Made by a program: the position numbers and the translations under genes. This document shows, piece by piece, positions 5,608 to 13,485 of a stretch of DNA of 15,687 nt. Under the pieces are notes generated by a model. The model did not search any database, was not told where the DNA came from, and worked only from the letters and a program-made list of their open reading frames with translations. Source of the stretch: Actinomycetota bacterium (GTDB lineage: Bacteria; Actinomycetota; Acidimicrobiia; Acidimicrobiales; AC-25). The first letter of the stretch is position 1; each line of letters opens with the position of its first letter. The stretch is from the NCBI GenBank assembly GCA_005888395.1, contig VAXF01000064.1:1-15687 (forward strand), in the 5' to 3' direction.

Positions 5608-6101
5608 TGCTGGGTATCGACCCGGGGCTGTCGCGGTGCGGCTACGGCTGCGTCGAGCGCACGCCGGCCGGCCTGCGGGCAGTGGCGGTCGGCGTGCTCG
5701 TCACGCCATCCGCCGACCCCGTGCCCGAGCGGCTCGCCGTGCTCGACCGCGACCTGCGGGCGCTCATCGCCGACCTCCGGCCCGACGCAGTGGCCGTCGA
5801 GCGCCTGTTCTTCCAGGTCAACGCCCGCACCGCGATGGCGGTGGCGCAGGCGAGCGGGCTCGTGCTGGCGGCGGCGGCCGGCGCCGGCTGTCCGGTGTCT
5901 CAGTACACGCCCAACGAGGTGAAGCAGGCGGTTGCCGGGTACGGGAGTGCGCCGAAGGAGCAGGTGCAGCGCATGGTGCAGACCCTTCTCGGGCTGGCCG
6001 AGCGTCCGCGCCCGCCCGACGCCGCTGATGCCCTCGCCCTCGCCCTGTGTCATCTCGCCGGCGCACCGCTCGCGGCGCGAGTGGCGGAGGCGTCGCGATG
6101 A
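5601..6101 (+). CDS. ruvC: Crossover junction endodeoxyribonuclease RuvC
   Basis: A 166-residue Holliday junction resolvase of normal length. It cuts recombination intermediates symmetrically after RuvAB branch migration. The acidic active site is complete: D7 in LGIDPG, E67 in VERLFF, and D140 and D143 in PDAADALALALCH. The conserved FFQVNARTAMAVAQASG and YTPNEVKQAVAGYGSAPKEQ stretches are present. ATG 5601 is fixed by the family N-terminus MFVLGIDPGLSRCGYG, and longer in-frame extensions upstream have no RuvC character. The stop overlaps the ruvA start (ATGA at 6098-6101). Regulation is probably by LexA through the box over its start codon, which would place the whole ruvCAB run under DNA-damage control. 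Confidence 0.98.
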   Translation: MFVLGIDPGLSRCGYGCVERTPAGLRAVAVGVLVTPSADPVPERLAVLDRDLRALIADLRPDAVAVERLFFQVNARTAMAVAQASGLVLAAAAGAGCPVSQYTPNEVKQAVAGYGSAPKEQVQRMVQTLLGLAERPRPPDAADALALALCHLAGAPLAARVAEASR

Positions 6102-6691
6102 TCGGCTCGCTCCGCGGCACGCTCCTCGACCGCAGGCCCGAGGGCGAGGTGCTCGTCGAGGTCAACGGCATCGGCTACCGCGTCACCGTGCCCACCGGCA
6201 CGCTGGCCGCGCTGTCGGAGCTCGGCGGTCCGGTGTTCCTCCACGTGCACCAGCACGTCCGCGACGACGCGATCGTGCTCTACGGGTTCGCCACGCGCGA
6301 GGAACGCAGCTGCTTCGAGGCGCTCCTGGGCGCGCATGGAGTCGGCCCGGCGCTCGCCCTCGCGGTGCTGTCGGCCCACACGCCGTCGTCGCTCCGGCGG
6401 GCGTTGCTCGACGACGATGTGGCCGCGCTCACCATGGTGCCGGGGGTCGGCAAGAAGACAGCGGCCCGGCTGGTGCTCGACCTGAAGGCGCGGCTCGACC
6501 TCCCCGACTTCGACCTCGAGCCGGTCCCTGCGAACGGCAAGGCCGGCGCACGCTCCGAGGTCGGAGCGGCCCTCGCGGGGCTCGGTTATGCGGCCGACGA
6601 GGTGCGCGACGTGCTGCGCGAGCTCCCGTCCGACGGCGACGTCGAGCAACTGCTGCGCGATGCGCTGCGTCTGCTGGCGACTGCGTCGTGA
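6098..6691 (+). CDS. ruvA: Holliday junction branch migration protein RuvA
   Basis: A 197-residue DNA-binding subunit. Domain I is an OB fold (MIGSLRGTLLDRR to about residue 63, with VNGIGYRVTVP and YGFATREER). Domain II holds two helix-hairpin-helix motifs, around 77-91 (LGAHGVGPALALAVL) and 112-126 (TMVPGVGKKTAARLV). Domain III (about 150-197, EVGAALAGLGYAADEVRDVL) contacts RuvB and is joined by a short flexible linker. RuvA tetramers clamp the four-way junction and load RuvB. The ATG overlaps the ruvC stop by 4 nt, so translation is coupled, and ruvB begins 8 nt after the ruvA stop. Confidence 0.98.
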   Translation: MIGSLRGTLLDRRPEGEVLVEVNGIGYRVTVPTGTLAALSELGGPVFLHVHQHVRDDAIVLYGFATREERSCFEALLGAHGVGPALALAVLSAHTPSSLRRALLDDDVAALTMVPGVGKKTAARLVLDLKARLDLPDFDLEPVPANGKAGARSEVGAALAGLGYAADEVRDVLRELPSDGDVEQLLRDALRLLATAS

Positions 6692-6698
6692 GCGCGTC

Positions 6699-7718
6699 GT
6701 GAGGGAGGAGCTGCTGACGCCGGTCGCCCAGCCGATGGAGGCGGCCGAGGAGGCGGGTCTGCGCCCGCGCCGGCTGGCGGAGTTCGTCGGCCAGCAGGCG
6801 CTGAAGGACAAGCTCGAGATCCTGCTGGAGGCGGCGCGCCAGCGCGGGCAGGCGGCCGACCACGTGTTGCTGGCCGGCCCGCCTGGCCTCGGCAAGACCT
6901 CGCTGGCGGGCATCATCGCGGCCGAGATGGGCGTGGCCTTCCGCGTCACGTCGGGGCCGGCGCTCGAGCGGGCCGGCGACCTGGCCGCCATCCTCACCAA
7001 CCTCGACGAGGGCGACGTGCTCTTCATCGACGAGGTCCATCGCCTCAGCCGCACGGTCGAGGAGGTGCTCTACCCGGCGATGGAGGACTTTCAGCTCGAC
7101 ATCGTGATCGGCAAGGGACCCTCCGCACGTTCCATCCGCCTCGACCTGCCGCGGTTCACCCTCGTCGGCGCCACCACCCGCACGGGCCGGATCACCGGTC
7201 CGCTGCGCGACCGCTTCGGCTTCGTGGCGCGCGTCGACTACTACGCGCCCGCCGACCTCGAGGCGATCCTGGGCCGGGCGGCCGAGATCCTCGGCGTGCG
7301 GCTCGAGCCCGCCGGCGGCGCCGAGATCGCGGCGCGGGCGCGCGGCACGCCCCGTATCGCCATCCGGCTGCTGAAGCGAGTGCGCGACTTCGCCGAGGTC
7401 CGGGGAACGGGCGTCGTCACCCGGGACGCGGCGTTCGAGGGCCTGGCCCTCTACGACGTCGACGCGCTCGGCCTCGACAAGCTCGACCGGGCGATCCTCG
7501 ACACGGTCTGCCGGCGGTTCAGCGGCGGGCCGGTGGGGCTGTCGACCCTCGCCATCAGCGTCGGCGAGGAGGAAGAGACGGTGGAGTACGTGTACGAGCC
7601 GTTCCTGCTCCAGCTCGGACTGCTGAAGCGCACCCCCAAGGGCCGGGTGGCCACGCCGGCGGCCTTCGCCCACATCGGCGTCCCGGTCCCCGAGCGCTCC
7701 ACCGGGCTGTTCGACTGA
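6699..7718 (+). CDS. ruvB: Holliday junction branch migration ATPase RuvB
   Basis: A 339-residue AAA+ motor that pumps DNA through the RuvA-bound junction. It shows Walker A GPPGLGKT (60-67), Walker B LFIDEVHRL (108-116), sensor 1 in LVGATTR (155-161), the arginine finger R170 in GPLRDRFG, and sensor 2 in RGTPRIAIRLLKRVRDFA (215-232). The C-terminal winged helix ends RTPKGRVATPAAFAHIG, so it looks fully functional. The start is taken as GTG 6699 (VREELLTPVAQPMEAA), 7 nt after the ruvA stop. ATG 6735 is an alternative that would shorten the variable N-terminal tail but keep all motifs. The ribosome-binding site is weak, in keeping with coupling to ruvA. Confidence 0.97.
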   Translation: MREELLTPVAQPMEAAEEAGLRPRRLAEFVGQQALKDKLEILLEAARQRGQAADHVLLAGPPGLGKTSLAGIIAAEMGVAFRVTSGPALERAGDLAAILTNLDEGDVLFIDEVHRLSRTVEEVLYPAMEDFQLDIVIGKGPSARSIRLDLPRFTLVGATTRTGRITGPLRDRFGFVARVDYYAPADLEAILGRAAEILGVRLEPAGGAEIAARARGTPRIAIRLLKRVRDFAEVRGTGVVTRDAAFEGLALYDVDALGLDKLDRAILDTVCRRFSGGPVGLSTLAISVGEEEETVEYVYEPFLLQLGLLKRTPKGRVATPAAFAHIGVPVPERSTGLFD

Positions 7719-7738
7719 AGCCCGGCCCCGGGCAGCGG

Positions 7739-7744
7739 TAACCT
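7739..7744 (+). promoter_or_regulatory. Possible -10 box for yajC-secD-secF (TAACCT)
   Basis: TAACCT fits TANNNT and sits in the 52-nt gap after ruvB, 26-32 nt before the candidate yajC starts. It would give a short leader containing CTGGGG, which can serve as a ribosome-binding site for the GTG at 7777. No -35 is recognisable. Confidence 0.35.
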
Positions 7745-7770
7745 GCGGGCTCCGCTTCTCGAACTGGGGC

Positions 7771-8076
7771 TTGTTCGTGGCTGCCTTCCTCCCGATCATC
7801 GGCGTCTTCGCCCTCATGTGGTTCCTGCTCATCCGGCCGCAGCAGCAGCGCGTCCGCCGACACCAGGCGGTGGTGGCGTCGCTCGCGGTCGGTGACGAGG
7901 TCGTCACCGTCGGCGGCATCTGCGGGCGCATCGTCGCCCTCGACGACGAGCTCGCGTCGGTCGAGGTCGCGCCCGGCGTGACCCTGCGCGTGCTGCGCGG
8001 CGCCGTGAACGGCCGCGTGCCCACGCCGACGGCGGAGCCCGGCGACTCAAGCGGTTCCGGAGAGCTCGAGGCCTGA
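7771..8076 (+). CDS. yajC: Preprotein translocase accessory subunit YajC
   Basis: A protein of about 100 residues with one N-terminal membrane segment (AAFLPIIGVFALMWFLLI) followed by the family RPQQQRVRRHQAVVASLAVGDEV. A small cytoplasmic beta domain (VVTVGGICGRIVALDDE) then ends in a short acidic tail. YajC associates with SecD and SecF, which follow directly, and supports Sec-dependent export. The start is either TTG 7771 (101 residues) or GTG 7777 (99 residues). The GTG has better spacing to the GGGG at 7766-7769, so it is slightly preferred by ribosome-binding site, and the protein is otherwise the same. The stop is 3 nt before the secD ATG. Confidence 0.94.
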   Translation: MFVAAFLPIIGVFALMWFLLIRPQQQRVRRHQAVVASLAVGDEVVTVGGICGRIVALDDELASVEVAPGVTLRVLRGAVNGRVPTPTAEPGDSSGSGELEA

Positions 8077-8079
8077 GGC

Positions 8080-9447
8080 ATGCGCTCGTCGTGGTCGGCC
8101 TCGCTGGTCGGCATCGTCCTCGTCGCCGTCATCGCCCTGCTGGCGACCATCGGCGCCGGCTACACGCCCAAGCTGGGGCTCGACCTGCAGGGCGGCGCGT
8201 CGGTGGTGCTGGCGCCCAAGCACAAGGTGAAGTCGGGCGTGCTCAACCAGGCCATCAGCATCATCCGCAGCCGCGTCGACGCGCTCGGCGTGTCGGAGCC
8301 CGACATCAGCCGCCAGGGCGACAACATCGTCGTGCAGCTCCCCGGCGTGAAGAACAAGGATCGCGCCCTCAAGCTCGTGGGCCAGACCGCCGAGCTGCGG
8401 TTCCGGCCCGTGCTGCAAGCGCTCCCGGCGGTCAGCTCGACGATCAAGACCACACCTGCCAGTCAGGACGTCGCGAGCAACGCCGTGGTCCTGCCCGAGA
8501 AGGACAAGGCCGGGCATGTCGTCGCCCGCTACGCGCTCGGGCCGGCGGAGCTGACGGGCCGGGCGCTGAGCGGGGCGAGCGCGGTGGTCGACTCGACCAC
8601 CGGCCAATGGCAGGTCAGCTTCACCCTCACCGGCAAGGGCACCAAGCAGTTCGGCGACCTCACCACCAAGTACCTCAACCAGCGACTGGCCATCGACCTC
8701 GACGCCGTCGTGAAGTCGGCGCCCACGATCCAGAGCGCCATCACGTCGGGCCGCGGCCAGATCACCGGCAGCTTCACCCAGGGCGAGGCCAAGGACTTGG
8801 CGCTCGTGCTCCGCTACGGCTCGCTCCCAGTGGAGCTGAAACAGCAGACCGTCGAGACCGTCTCGGCCAGCCTCGGCAAGGACTCTCTGCACGCCGGCAT
8901 CGTCGCCGGCCTGGTCGGGCTGGCCCTCGTCGCGCTCTACATGGTCCTCTACTACCGCGCCCTCGGGCTGGTGGTGATCCTCGGCCTCGGCGTGTCGGCC
9001 GCGCTGCTGTGGTCGATCATCTCCTTCCTGGGAGAGACGCGCGGCCTCGCGCTCAGCCTCGCCGGCGCCACCGGCATCATCGTGTCGGTCGGCGTCACCG
9101 TCGACTCCTACGTCGTCTACTTCGAACGCCTCAAGGACGAGATCCGCTCGGGCAAGACCATCCGCTCGTCGGTCGACCGCGGGTTCGCCCGCGCCTATCG
9201 CACGATCGTGGCCGCCGACGTCGTGTCGCTGATCGCGGCCGGGTCGCTCTACTACCTCACGGTCGGCTCGGTGCGAGGTTTTGCCTTCTTCCTCGGGCTC
9301 TCGACCGCGCTCGACCTTCTCACCGCGTACTTCTTCACCCGGCCGATGGTCGTGCTGCTGGGCCGCAATCGCCTGTTCACCGAGGCGCGCTGGCTCGGCG
9401 TGGCACGCGGGCTGGCCGCGGGCGCGCCCGCCGAGGTGGCGACGTGA
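8080..9447 (+). CDS. secD: Protein translocase subunit SecD
   Basis: A 455-residue RND-type membrane protein that uses the proton gradient to pull exported proteins across the membrane at SecYEG. It has one N-terminal membrane segment (about 7-26) and the conserved LGLDLQGGASVVL (33-45). A large extracytoplasmic domain runs to about residue 270, with IIRSRVDALGVSEPDI, VQLPGVKN and LAIDLDAVVKSAPTI. Five membrane segments then span about 273-440, including GIIVSVGVTVDSYVVYFERLKDE and FFTRPMVVLLGR. It is much shorter than E. coli SecD (615 residues) because the outer domain is smaller. The secF ATG overlaps its stop by one base, so the pair is translated together. Confidence 0.97.
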   Translation: MRSSWSASLVGIVLVAVIALLATIGAGYTPKLGLDLQGGASVVLAPKHKVKSGVLNQAISIIRSRVDALGVSEPDISRQGDNIVVQLPGVKNKDRALKLVGQTAELRFRPVLQALPAVSSTIKTTPASQDVASNAVVLPEKDKAGHVVARYALGPAELTGRALSGASAVVDSTTGQWQVSFTLTGKGTKQFGDLTTKYLNQRLAIDLDAVVKSAPTIQSAITSGRGQITGSFTQGEAKDLALVLRYGSLPVELKQQTVETVSASLGKDSLHAGIVAGLVGLALVALYMVLYYRALGLVVILGLGVSAALLWSIISFLGETRGLALSLAGATGIIVSVGVTVDSYVVYFERLKDEIRSGKTIRSSVDRGFARAYRTIVAADVVSLIAAGSLYYLTVGSVRGFAFFLGLSTALDLLTAYFFTRPMVVLLGRNRLFTEARWLGVARGLAAGAPAEVAT

Positions 9448-10616
9448 TGGCCGAGCACAAGAGCAGCCTCCGGCACCGCCTGTACCACGGCGAGACCGCG
9501 TTCGACTTCGTCGGCCGGACGCGCACGTGGTTCGTCCTCTCCGGCGCGGTGATCCTCATCGGACTGCTCTCGCTCTTCACCCGCGGCCTCAACCTCGGCA
9601 TCGACTTCAAGGGCGGGCTCGTCTGGGAGGTGCGGGCGCCCCACACGTCGGTCAGCAAGGCGCGCTCCGAGCTGCGTCCGATCGGGCTGGCGGAGTCCAA
9701 GATCCAGATCCTGCAGCCGCCGACCGGGCCGCGGCTCCTGCGCGTGCAGGCCAACGCAAAGGACCGGGCCAAGCGCGACGAGGTGACGCGGCGGCTCGAG
9801 AAGCTCGGTCCCGTGGAGAGCGTCACCGACGTGGGACCGTCGTGGGGTCACGACGTGACGAAGAAGGCGGAGCGCGCGCTTGTCGTCTTCTTCGTCCTCA
9901 TCAGCATCTACATCTCGTTGCGCTTCGAGTGGAAGATGGCGCTCGCCGCGATCATCGCCGTGATCCACGACATCCTCGTCACCGTGGGCGTCTATTCGAT
10001 CTCGGGGTTCTCGGTCACGCCCGCCACGATCGTGGCCTTCCTCACCATCCTCGGTTACTCGCTCTACGACACCGTCGTCGTGTTCGACAAGGTCGGGGAG
10101 AACACACGCGGCTTGGCCGCTTCCGGGCGTCTGACCTACGGCGACACGGTCAACCTCTCGATGAACCAGGTGCTCATGCGTTCGCTGAACACCTCGCTCG
10201 TCGCCATCCTCCCCGTGTTGTCGGTGCTGGTGATCGGCGCCTACGCCCTTGGTGCAACCGCGCTGCAGGACTTCGGGCTCGCCCTTCTCGTCGGCCTGCT
10301 CACCGGGGCCTACTCGTCGATCTTCGTCGCCTCCCCGGTGCTCGCCATGCTCAAGGAGCGCGAGCCCCGTTACGCCGCCATCCGTCAGCGGGTGCTCACG
10401 CGGGGCGCGGCAGCCGGCGCACCGCTGACGCCGGCTGCTGCGGCGGCAATGGCAGGTGGCGGGAGCGCCGGCGCAGGGGGCGGCAGGGCGGCCGAGCCGC
10501 CGCTGCGCCCGGCGGCGACGTCGGGCGACGGCAGACCGGCCCCGGGCCCGCCGAGCCGGCCGGCGGCGAAACGCCCGCCGCCGCGGCCCCGCAAGAAGAG
10601 CCGTCGCCGAAGGTAG
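9447..10616 (+). CDS. secF: Protein translocase subunit SecF with long basic Pro/Ala-rich C-tail
   Basis: A 389-residue partner of SecD. It has a first membrane segment at about 28-46, the signature LNLGIDFKGGLVWEV, a small outer domain ending VTDVGPSWG, then five membrane segments. These contain ISIYISLRFEWKMALAAIIA, VIHDILVTVGVYSISG, LTILGYSLYDTVVVFDKVGEN and LNTSLVAILPVLSVL, the expected SecF motifs. From about residue 316 to the end is a 70-odd-residue cytoplasmic tail rich in Ala, Gly, Pro and Arg, ending in RPRKKSRRRR. The tail is low-complexity and probably disordered; basic SecF tails occur in relatives and may touch ribosomes or lipids, but that is speculation. apt begins 18 nt after the stop with its own promoter-like box. 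Confidence 0.96.
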   Translation: MAEHKSSLRHRLYHGETAFDFVGRTRTWFVLSGAVILIGLLSLFTRGLNLGIDFKGGLVWEVRAPHTSVSKARSELRPIGLAESKIQILQPPTGPRLLRVQANAKDRAKRDEVTRRLEKLGPVESVTDVGPSWGHDVTKKAERALVVFFVLISIYISLRFEWKMALAAIIAVIHDILVTVGVYSISGFSVTPATIVAFLTILGYSLYDTVVVFDKVGENTRGLAASGRLTYGDTVNLSMNQVLMRSLNTSLVAILPVLSVLVIGAYALGATALQDFGLALLVGLLTGAYSSIFVASPVLAMLKEREPRYAAIRQRVLTRGAAAGAPLTPAAAAAMAGGGSAGAGGGRAAEPPLRPAATSGDGRPAPGPPSRPAAKRPPPRPRKKSRRRR

Positions 10617-10622
10617 GGCCGC

Positions 10623-10628
10623 TACTCT
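10623..10628 (+). promoter_or_regulatory. -10 box of apt (TACTCT), leaderless arrangement
   Basis: TACTCT fits TANNNT and ends exactly 6 nt before the apt ATG, in the 18-nt gap after secF. No ribosome-binding site is present between them, so a leaderless apt-rel transcript is plausible in addition to read-through from secDF. Confidence 0.45.
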
Positions 10629-10634
10629 CGACGT

Positions 10635-11165
10635 ATGTCACCGGATGCTTCTTGGCTCAAGGAGCACATCCGCGACATCCCCGACTTCCCGCGTCCGGGC
10701 GTCGTGTTCAAGGACATCACGCCGCTGCTGCGCGACGCCGAGGCCTATCGCTTCGTGGTCGACACGCTCTGCGACCACTTCGACGGCCGGGGCGTGACCA
10801 AGGTCCTCGGGATCGAGGCGCGCGGCCTGATCCTCGCCGCGCCGGTCGCCTACCGACTCGGGGCGGGGTTCGTGCCCGTCCGGAAGGCCGGGAAGCTGCC
10901 CTGGGAGATCGAGAGGGAGGAGTACGAGCTCGAGTACGGCACCGACCTGCTCGAGGTCCACCGCGACGCCTTCGCACCGGGGGAGCGCGTGCTCATCGTC
11001 GACGACGTGCTCGCCACCGGCGGCACCGCCGCCGCCACGGTCCGCCTCGTCGAGCGGCTGGGTGGCGTCGTCGTCGGCCTCGGGCTCGTCATCGAGCTGG
11101 CGTTCCTCGACGGCCGCCGGAAGCTGGGCGACCGCGACGTCCTGTCCCTGATCAGCTACGACTGA
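10635..11165 (+). CDS. apt: Adenine phosphoribosyltransferase
   Basis: A 176-residue purine salvage enzyme that joins adenine and PRPP to make AMP. It begins with the Apt signature region IRDIPDFPRPGVVFKDITPL (12-31), has the GIEARGLILAAPVAYRLG substrate region (59-76), the flexible-loop KAGKLPWE and the PRPP-binding VLIVDDVLATGGT (119-131). Length is normal. The ATG has no ribosome-binding site but a TACTCT box 6 nt upstream. The rel start lies 8 nt after its stop. The apt-rel order is widespread in actinobacteria, with the salvage enzyme beside the (p)ppGpp enzyme. Confidence 0.97.
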   Translation: MSPDASWLKEHIRDIPDFPRPGVVFKDITPLLRDAEAYRFVVDTLCDHFDGRGVTKVLGIEARGLILAAPVAYRLGAGFVPVRKAGKLPWEIEREEYELEYGTDLLEVHRDAFAPGERVLIVDDVLATGGTAAATVRLVERLGGVVVGLGLVIELAFLDGRRKLGDRDVLSLISYD

Positions 11166-11173
11166 GTAGACAC

Positions 11174-13375
11174 GTGGCCACCGTCGACCGCGTGCTTCCC
11201 TGGCGGCGGCAGCCGGCGTCCGACGAGCTGGCGCCGTTGCTGGCGACCTACCGCACCCGCCACCCACGCGCGCCCACCACCCTCATCAGCCAGGCCTACG
11301 ACGTCGCCGCCGCCGCCCACGAGAACCAACTCCGCAAGTCGGGCGACCCCTACATCCACCACCCGCTGGCCGTGGCGATGATCCTCGCCGAGCTCGGGCT
11401 CGACGACGTCACCGTGGCGGCCGCACTGCTGCACGACGCGGTCGAGGACACGGGCCTCACCATCGACGACATCTCCCGCGACTTCGGTCCCGAGGTGGCG
11501 TCGATCGTCGACGGCGTCACCAAGCTCGACCGCGTCAGCTTCGACTCGCGCGAGGCACAGCAGGCCGCGTCGATGCGCAAGATGCTCGTGGCGATGGCGA
11601 AGGACATCCGCGTCCTCCTCATCAAGCTCGCCGACCGCCTGCACAACATGCGCACGCTCGCGGCGATGCCACAGTGGCGCCAGCGGCGTACCGCTCAGGA
11701 AACGCTCGACATCTACGCGTCGCTGGCTCACCGCCTCGGCATCGCGGGCATGAAGTGGGAGCTCGAGGACCTCGCCTTCGCAACCCTGCACCCCAAGCGA
11801 TACGCCGAGATCGAGCAGATGGTCGCGACGCGCGCGCCGGAGCGTGACGTCTACATCGCCCAGGTGCTCGAGCAGGTGCGCGAGAGGCTCGCCGAGCTGC
11901 GGATCGACGCCGAGGTCACCGGGCGACCGAAGAACCTCTGGAGCATCTACGAGAAGATGGTCGTCAAGGGCAAGGAGTTCGACGAGATCTACGACCTGGT
12001 CGGCATCCGGGTCACCGTCGAGAGCGTGAAGGACTGTTACGCCGCCCTCGGCTCGCTGCACGCCACATGGAAGCCGGTGCAGGGCCGGTTCAAGGACTAC
12101 ATCGCCATGCCGAAGTTCAACCTCTACCAGTCGCTCCACACCACAGTGGTCGGGCCGGAGGGGAAGCCGCTCGAGGTGCAGATCCGCACCAAGGAGATGC
12201 ATCAGCGAGCCGAGTTCGGCATCGCAGCCCACTGGGGCTACAAGGAACGCTCGCCCGCGACCGACATCGCGTGGCTCAACCGCATCGTCGACTGGCAGCA
12301 GGAGACCTCCGACCCGGCCGAGTTCATGAAGTCCCTGAAGATCGACCTCGAGCAGGACGAGGTCTTCGTCTTCACGCCCAAGGGCGACGTCGTGACCATG
12401 CCGATGGGCGCGACGCCGATCGACTTCGCCTACTCCATCCACACCGAGGTGGGCCACCGCTGCATCGGCGCGCGCGTCAACGGCCGCCTCGTGCCGCTCG
12501 AGACGCCCCTCGCCTCGGGCGACACGGTCGAGATCTTCACGTCGAAGGTCGAGGGCGCGGGCCCGTCGCGCGACTGGCTCCAGCTGGTCGCCACTCCGCG
12601 CGCCCGCAACAAGATCCGGCAGTGGTTCTCGCGCGAGCGGCGGGAGGACGCGCGCGAGACGGGGCGGGAGGAGCTGGTGAAGGCGCTCCGGCGCGAGGGC
12701 CTCCCGGTGCAGAAACTGACGACGTCACCGGTGCTCGTGCAGGTCGCCGAGGCGGTCGGCTACGCCGATCTCGACGCGCTCCACGCCGCCATCGGCGAGG
12801 GCCACGTGTCGCCGAAGTCCGTCGCCCAGAGGGTGGCGCGAGAGCTACGGGGCGGCGACAGCGAGGAGCAGCTCCCCACCACCGTGCGCCAGCCCCGGCG
12901 GCAGCGCCGGCAGTCGGTCGGCGTGCATGTGGAGGGCCTCGACGACGTGATGGTGCGGCTGTCGCGCTGCTGCACGCCCGTGCCCGGCGACGAGATCATC
13001 GGGTTCGTCACGCGTGGCCGAGGCGTGTCGGTGCACCGTTCCGACTGCGCCAACGCGGTGTCGCTGTCGGTCGGGCAGGGTGACCGCCTGATCGAGGTGG
13101 AATGGGACCGGGAGAGCGAGGGATCGTTCGTCGCCTCGGTCGAGATCCGCGCCCTCGACCGGTCGAAGCTGCTGCGCGACGTCACCACCGTGCTCTCGGA
13201 GCAGCACGTCAACATCCTCGCGTCGAGCTCCCACACCGGCGCCGACCGTGTCGCCCGTCTCCGCTTCGACTTCGAGCTCGCCGACCCCTCGCACCTCGAG
13301 TCGATCCTCGGAGCCGTCAAGCGCGTCGACTCCGTCTACGACGCCTACCGGGTGCTCCCCGGCGCCGGCAAGTAG
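11174..13375 (+). CDS. rel: Bifunctional (p)ppGpp synthetase/hydrolase Rel
   Basis: A 733-residue long RelA-SpoT homologue that makes and breaks the alarmone (p)ppGpp in starvation. Domains in order: HD hydrolase (about 40-195) with intact HDAVEDT at 87-93; synthetase (about 245-355) with RFKDYIAMPKFNLYQSLHTT at 305-324; TGS (395-457); a helical and zinc-finger-type region with CCTPVPGD at 599-606; and an ACT domain (651-726). The basic RFKD loop is typical of bifunctional Rel, not the acidic version of synthetase-only RelA, and the complete HD site agrees, so both activities are expected. The start is GTG 11174, 8 nt after apt. No good ribosome-binding site is visible, so coupling to apt is likely. 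The N-terminus is short compared with the long mycobacterial one. A palindrome-bearing gap follows the stop. Confidence 0.98.
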   Translation: MATVDRVLPWRRQPASDELAPLLATYRTRHPRAPTTLISQAYDVAAAAHENQLRKSGDPYIHHPLAVAMILAELGLDDVTVAAALLHDAVEDTGLTIDDISRDFGPEVASIVDGVTKLDRVSFDSREAQQAASMRKMLVAMAKDIRVLLIKLADRLHNMRTLAAMPQWRQRRTAQETLDIYASLAHRLGIAGMKWELEDLAFATLHPKRYAEIEQMVATRAPERDVYIAQVLEQVRERLAELRIDAEVTGRPKNLWSIYEKMVVKGKEFDEIYDLVGIRVTVESVKDCYAALGSLHATWKPVQGRFKDYIAMPKFNLYQSLHTTVVGPEGKPLEVQIRTKEMHQRAEFGIAAHWGYKERSPATDIAWLNRIVDWQQETSDPAEFMKSLKIDLEQDEVFVFTPKGDVVTMPMGATPIDFAYSIHTEVGHRCIGARVNGRLVPLETPLASGDTVEIFTSKVEGAGPSRDWLQLVATPRARNKIRQWFSRERREDARETGREELVKALRREGLPVQKLTTSPVLVQVAEAVGYADLDALHAAIGEGHVSPKSVAQRVARELRGGDSEEQLPTTVRQPRRQRRQSVGVHVEGLDDVMVRLSRCCTPVPGDEIIGFVTRGRGVSVHRSDCANAVSLSVGQGDRLIEVEWDRESEGSFVASVEIRALDRSKLLRDVTTVLSEQHVNILASSSHTGADRVARLRFDFELADPSHLESILGAVKRVDSVYDAYRVLPGAGK

Positions 13376-13394
13376 CGGGCACCGCAGGCCTCAG

Positions 13395-13446
13395 CGTTTT
13401 GTCAGCAGAAACTCACCCCAGTGGGTGGATTCCTGCTGACAAAACG
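13395..13446. repeat. 52-bp near-perfect palindrome between rel and hisS
   Basis: The arms CGTTTTGTCAGCAG (13395-13408) and CTGCTGACAAAACG (13433-13446) are perfect 14-bp inverted copies. Pairing continues inward through CACCC/GGGTG (13414-13418 with 13423-13427) to a CAGT loop. Of 24 paired positions only three are imperfect, and all three differ between arms by transitions. No T-run follows on either strand, so it is not a standard terminator. It lies at about -91 to -40 from the predicted hisS start. Confidence 0.8.
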
Positions 13447-13473
13447 GTGCGGGGAAGCGCGAATCGGGGCCGG

Positions 13474-13479
13474 TAGCCT
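13474..13479 (+). promoter_or_regulatory. -10 box of hisS (TAGCCT), leaderless arrangement
   Basis: TAGCCT fits TANNNT and ends exactly 6 nt before the GTG start of hisS, with no ribosome-binding site in the spacer. A leaderless hisS transcript would leave no room for a 5' leader or T-box. Confidence 0.5.
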
Positions 13480-13485
13480 CGACGG

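Noticed and set aside
6429..8150. 573-codon minus-strand open frame opposite ruvB and yajC
   Set aside because: Antisense to conserved ruvA, ruvB and yajC, crossing their gene boundaries; composition is that of a shadow frame.
9281..11173. Apparent long N-terminal extension of Rel across secD, secF and apt
   Set aside because: The open frame is continuous only because stops are rare in GC-rich DNA. Real Rel homology begins at GTG 11174, and the upstream part is out-of-frame translation of other certain genes.
11156..12457. 433-codon minus-strand open frame opposite rel
   Set aside because: Covers the invariant catalytic domains of Rel and has no recognisable features of its own.
13397..13444. 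Rho-independent terminator for rel
   Set aside because: The stem is strong, but the sequence after it on the plus strand is GGTGCGGGG, not a T-run, and the T4 lies within the 5' arm.
13376..13485. T-box or leader riboswitch controlling hisS
   Set aside because: The -10-like TAGCCT ends 6 nt before the GTG, so there would be no leader, and no T-box sequence is visible in the gap.
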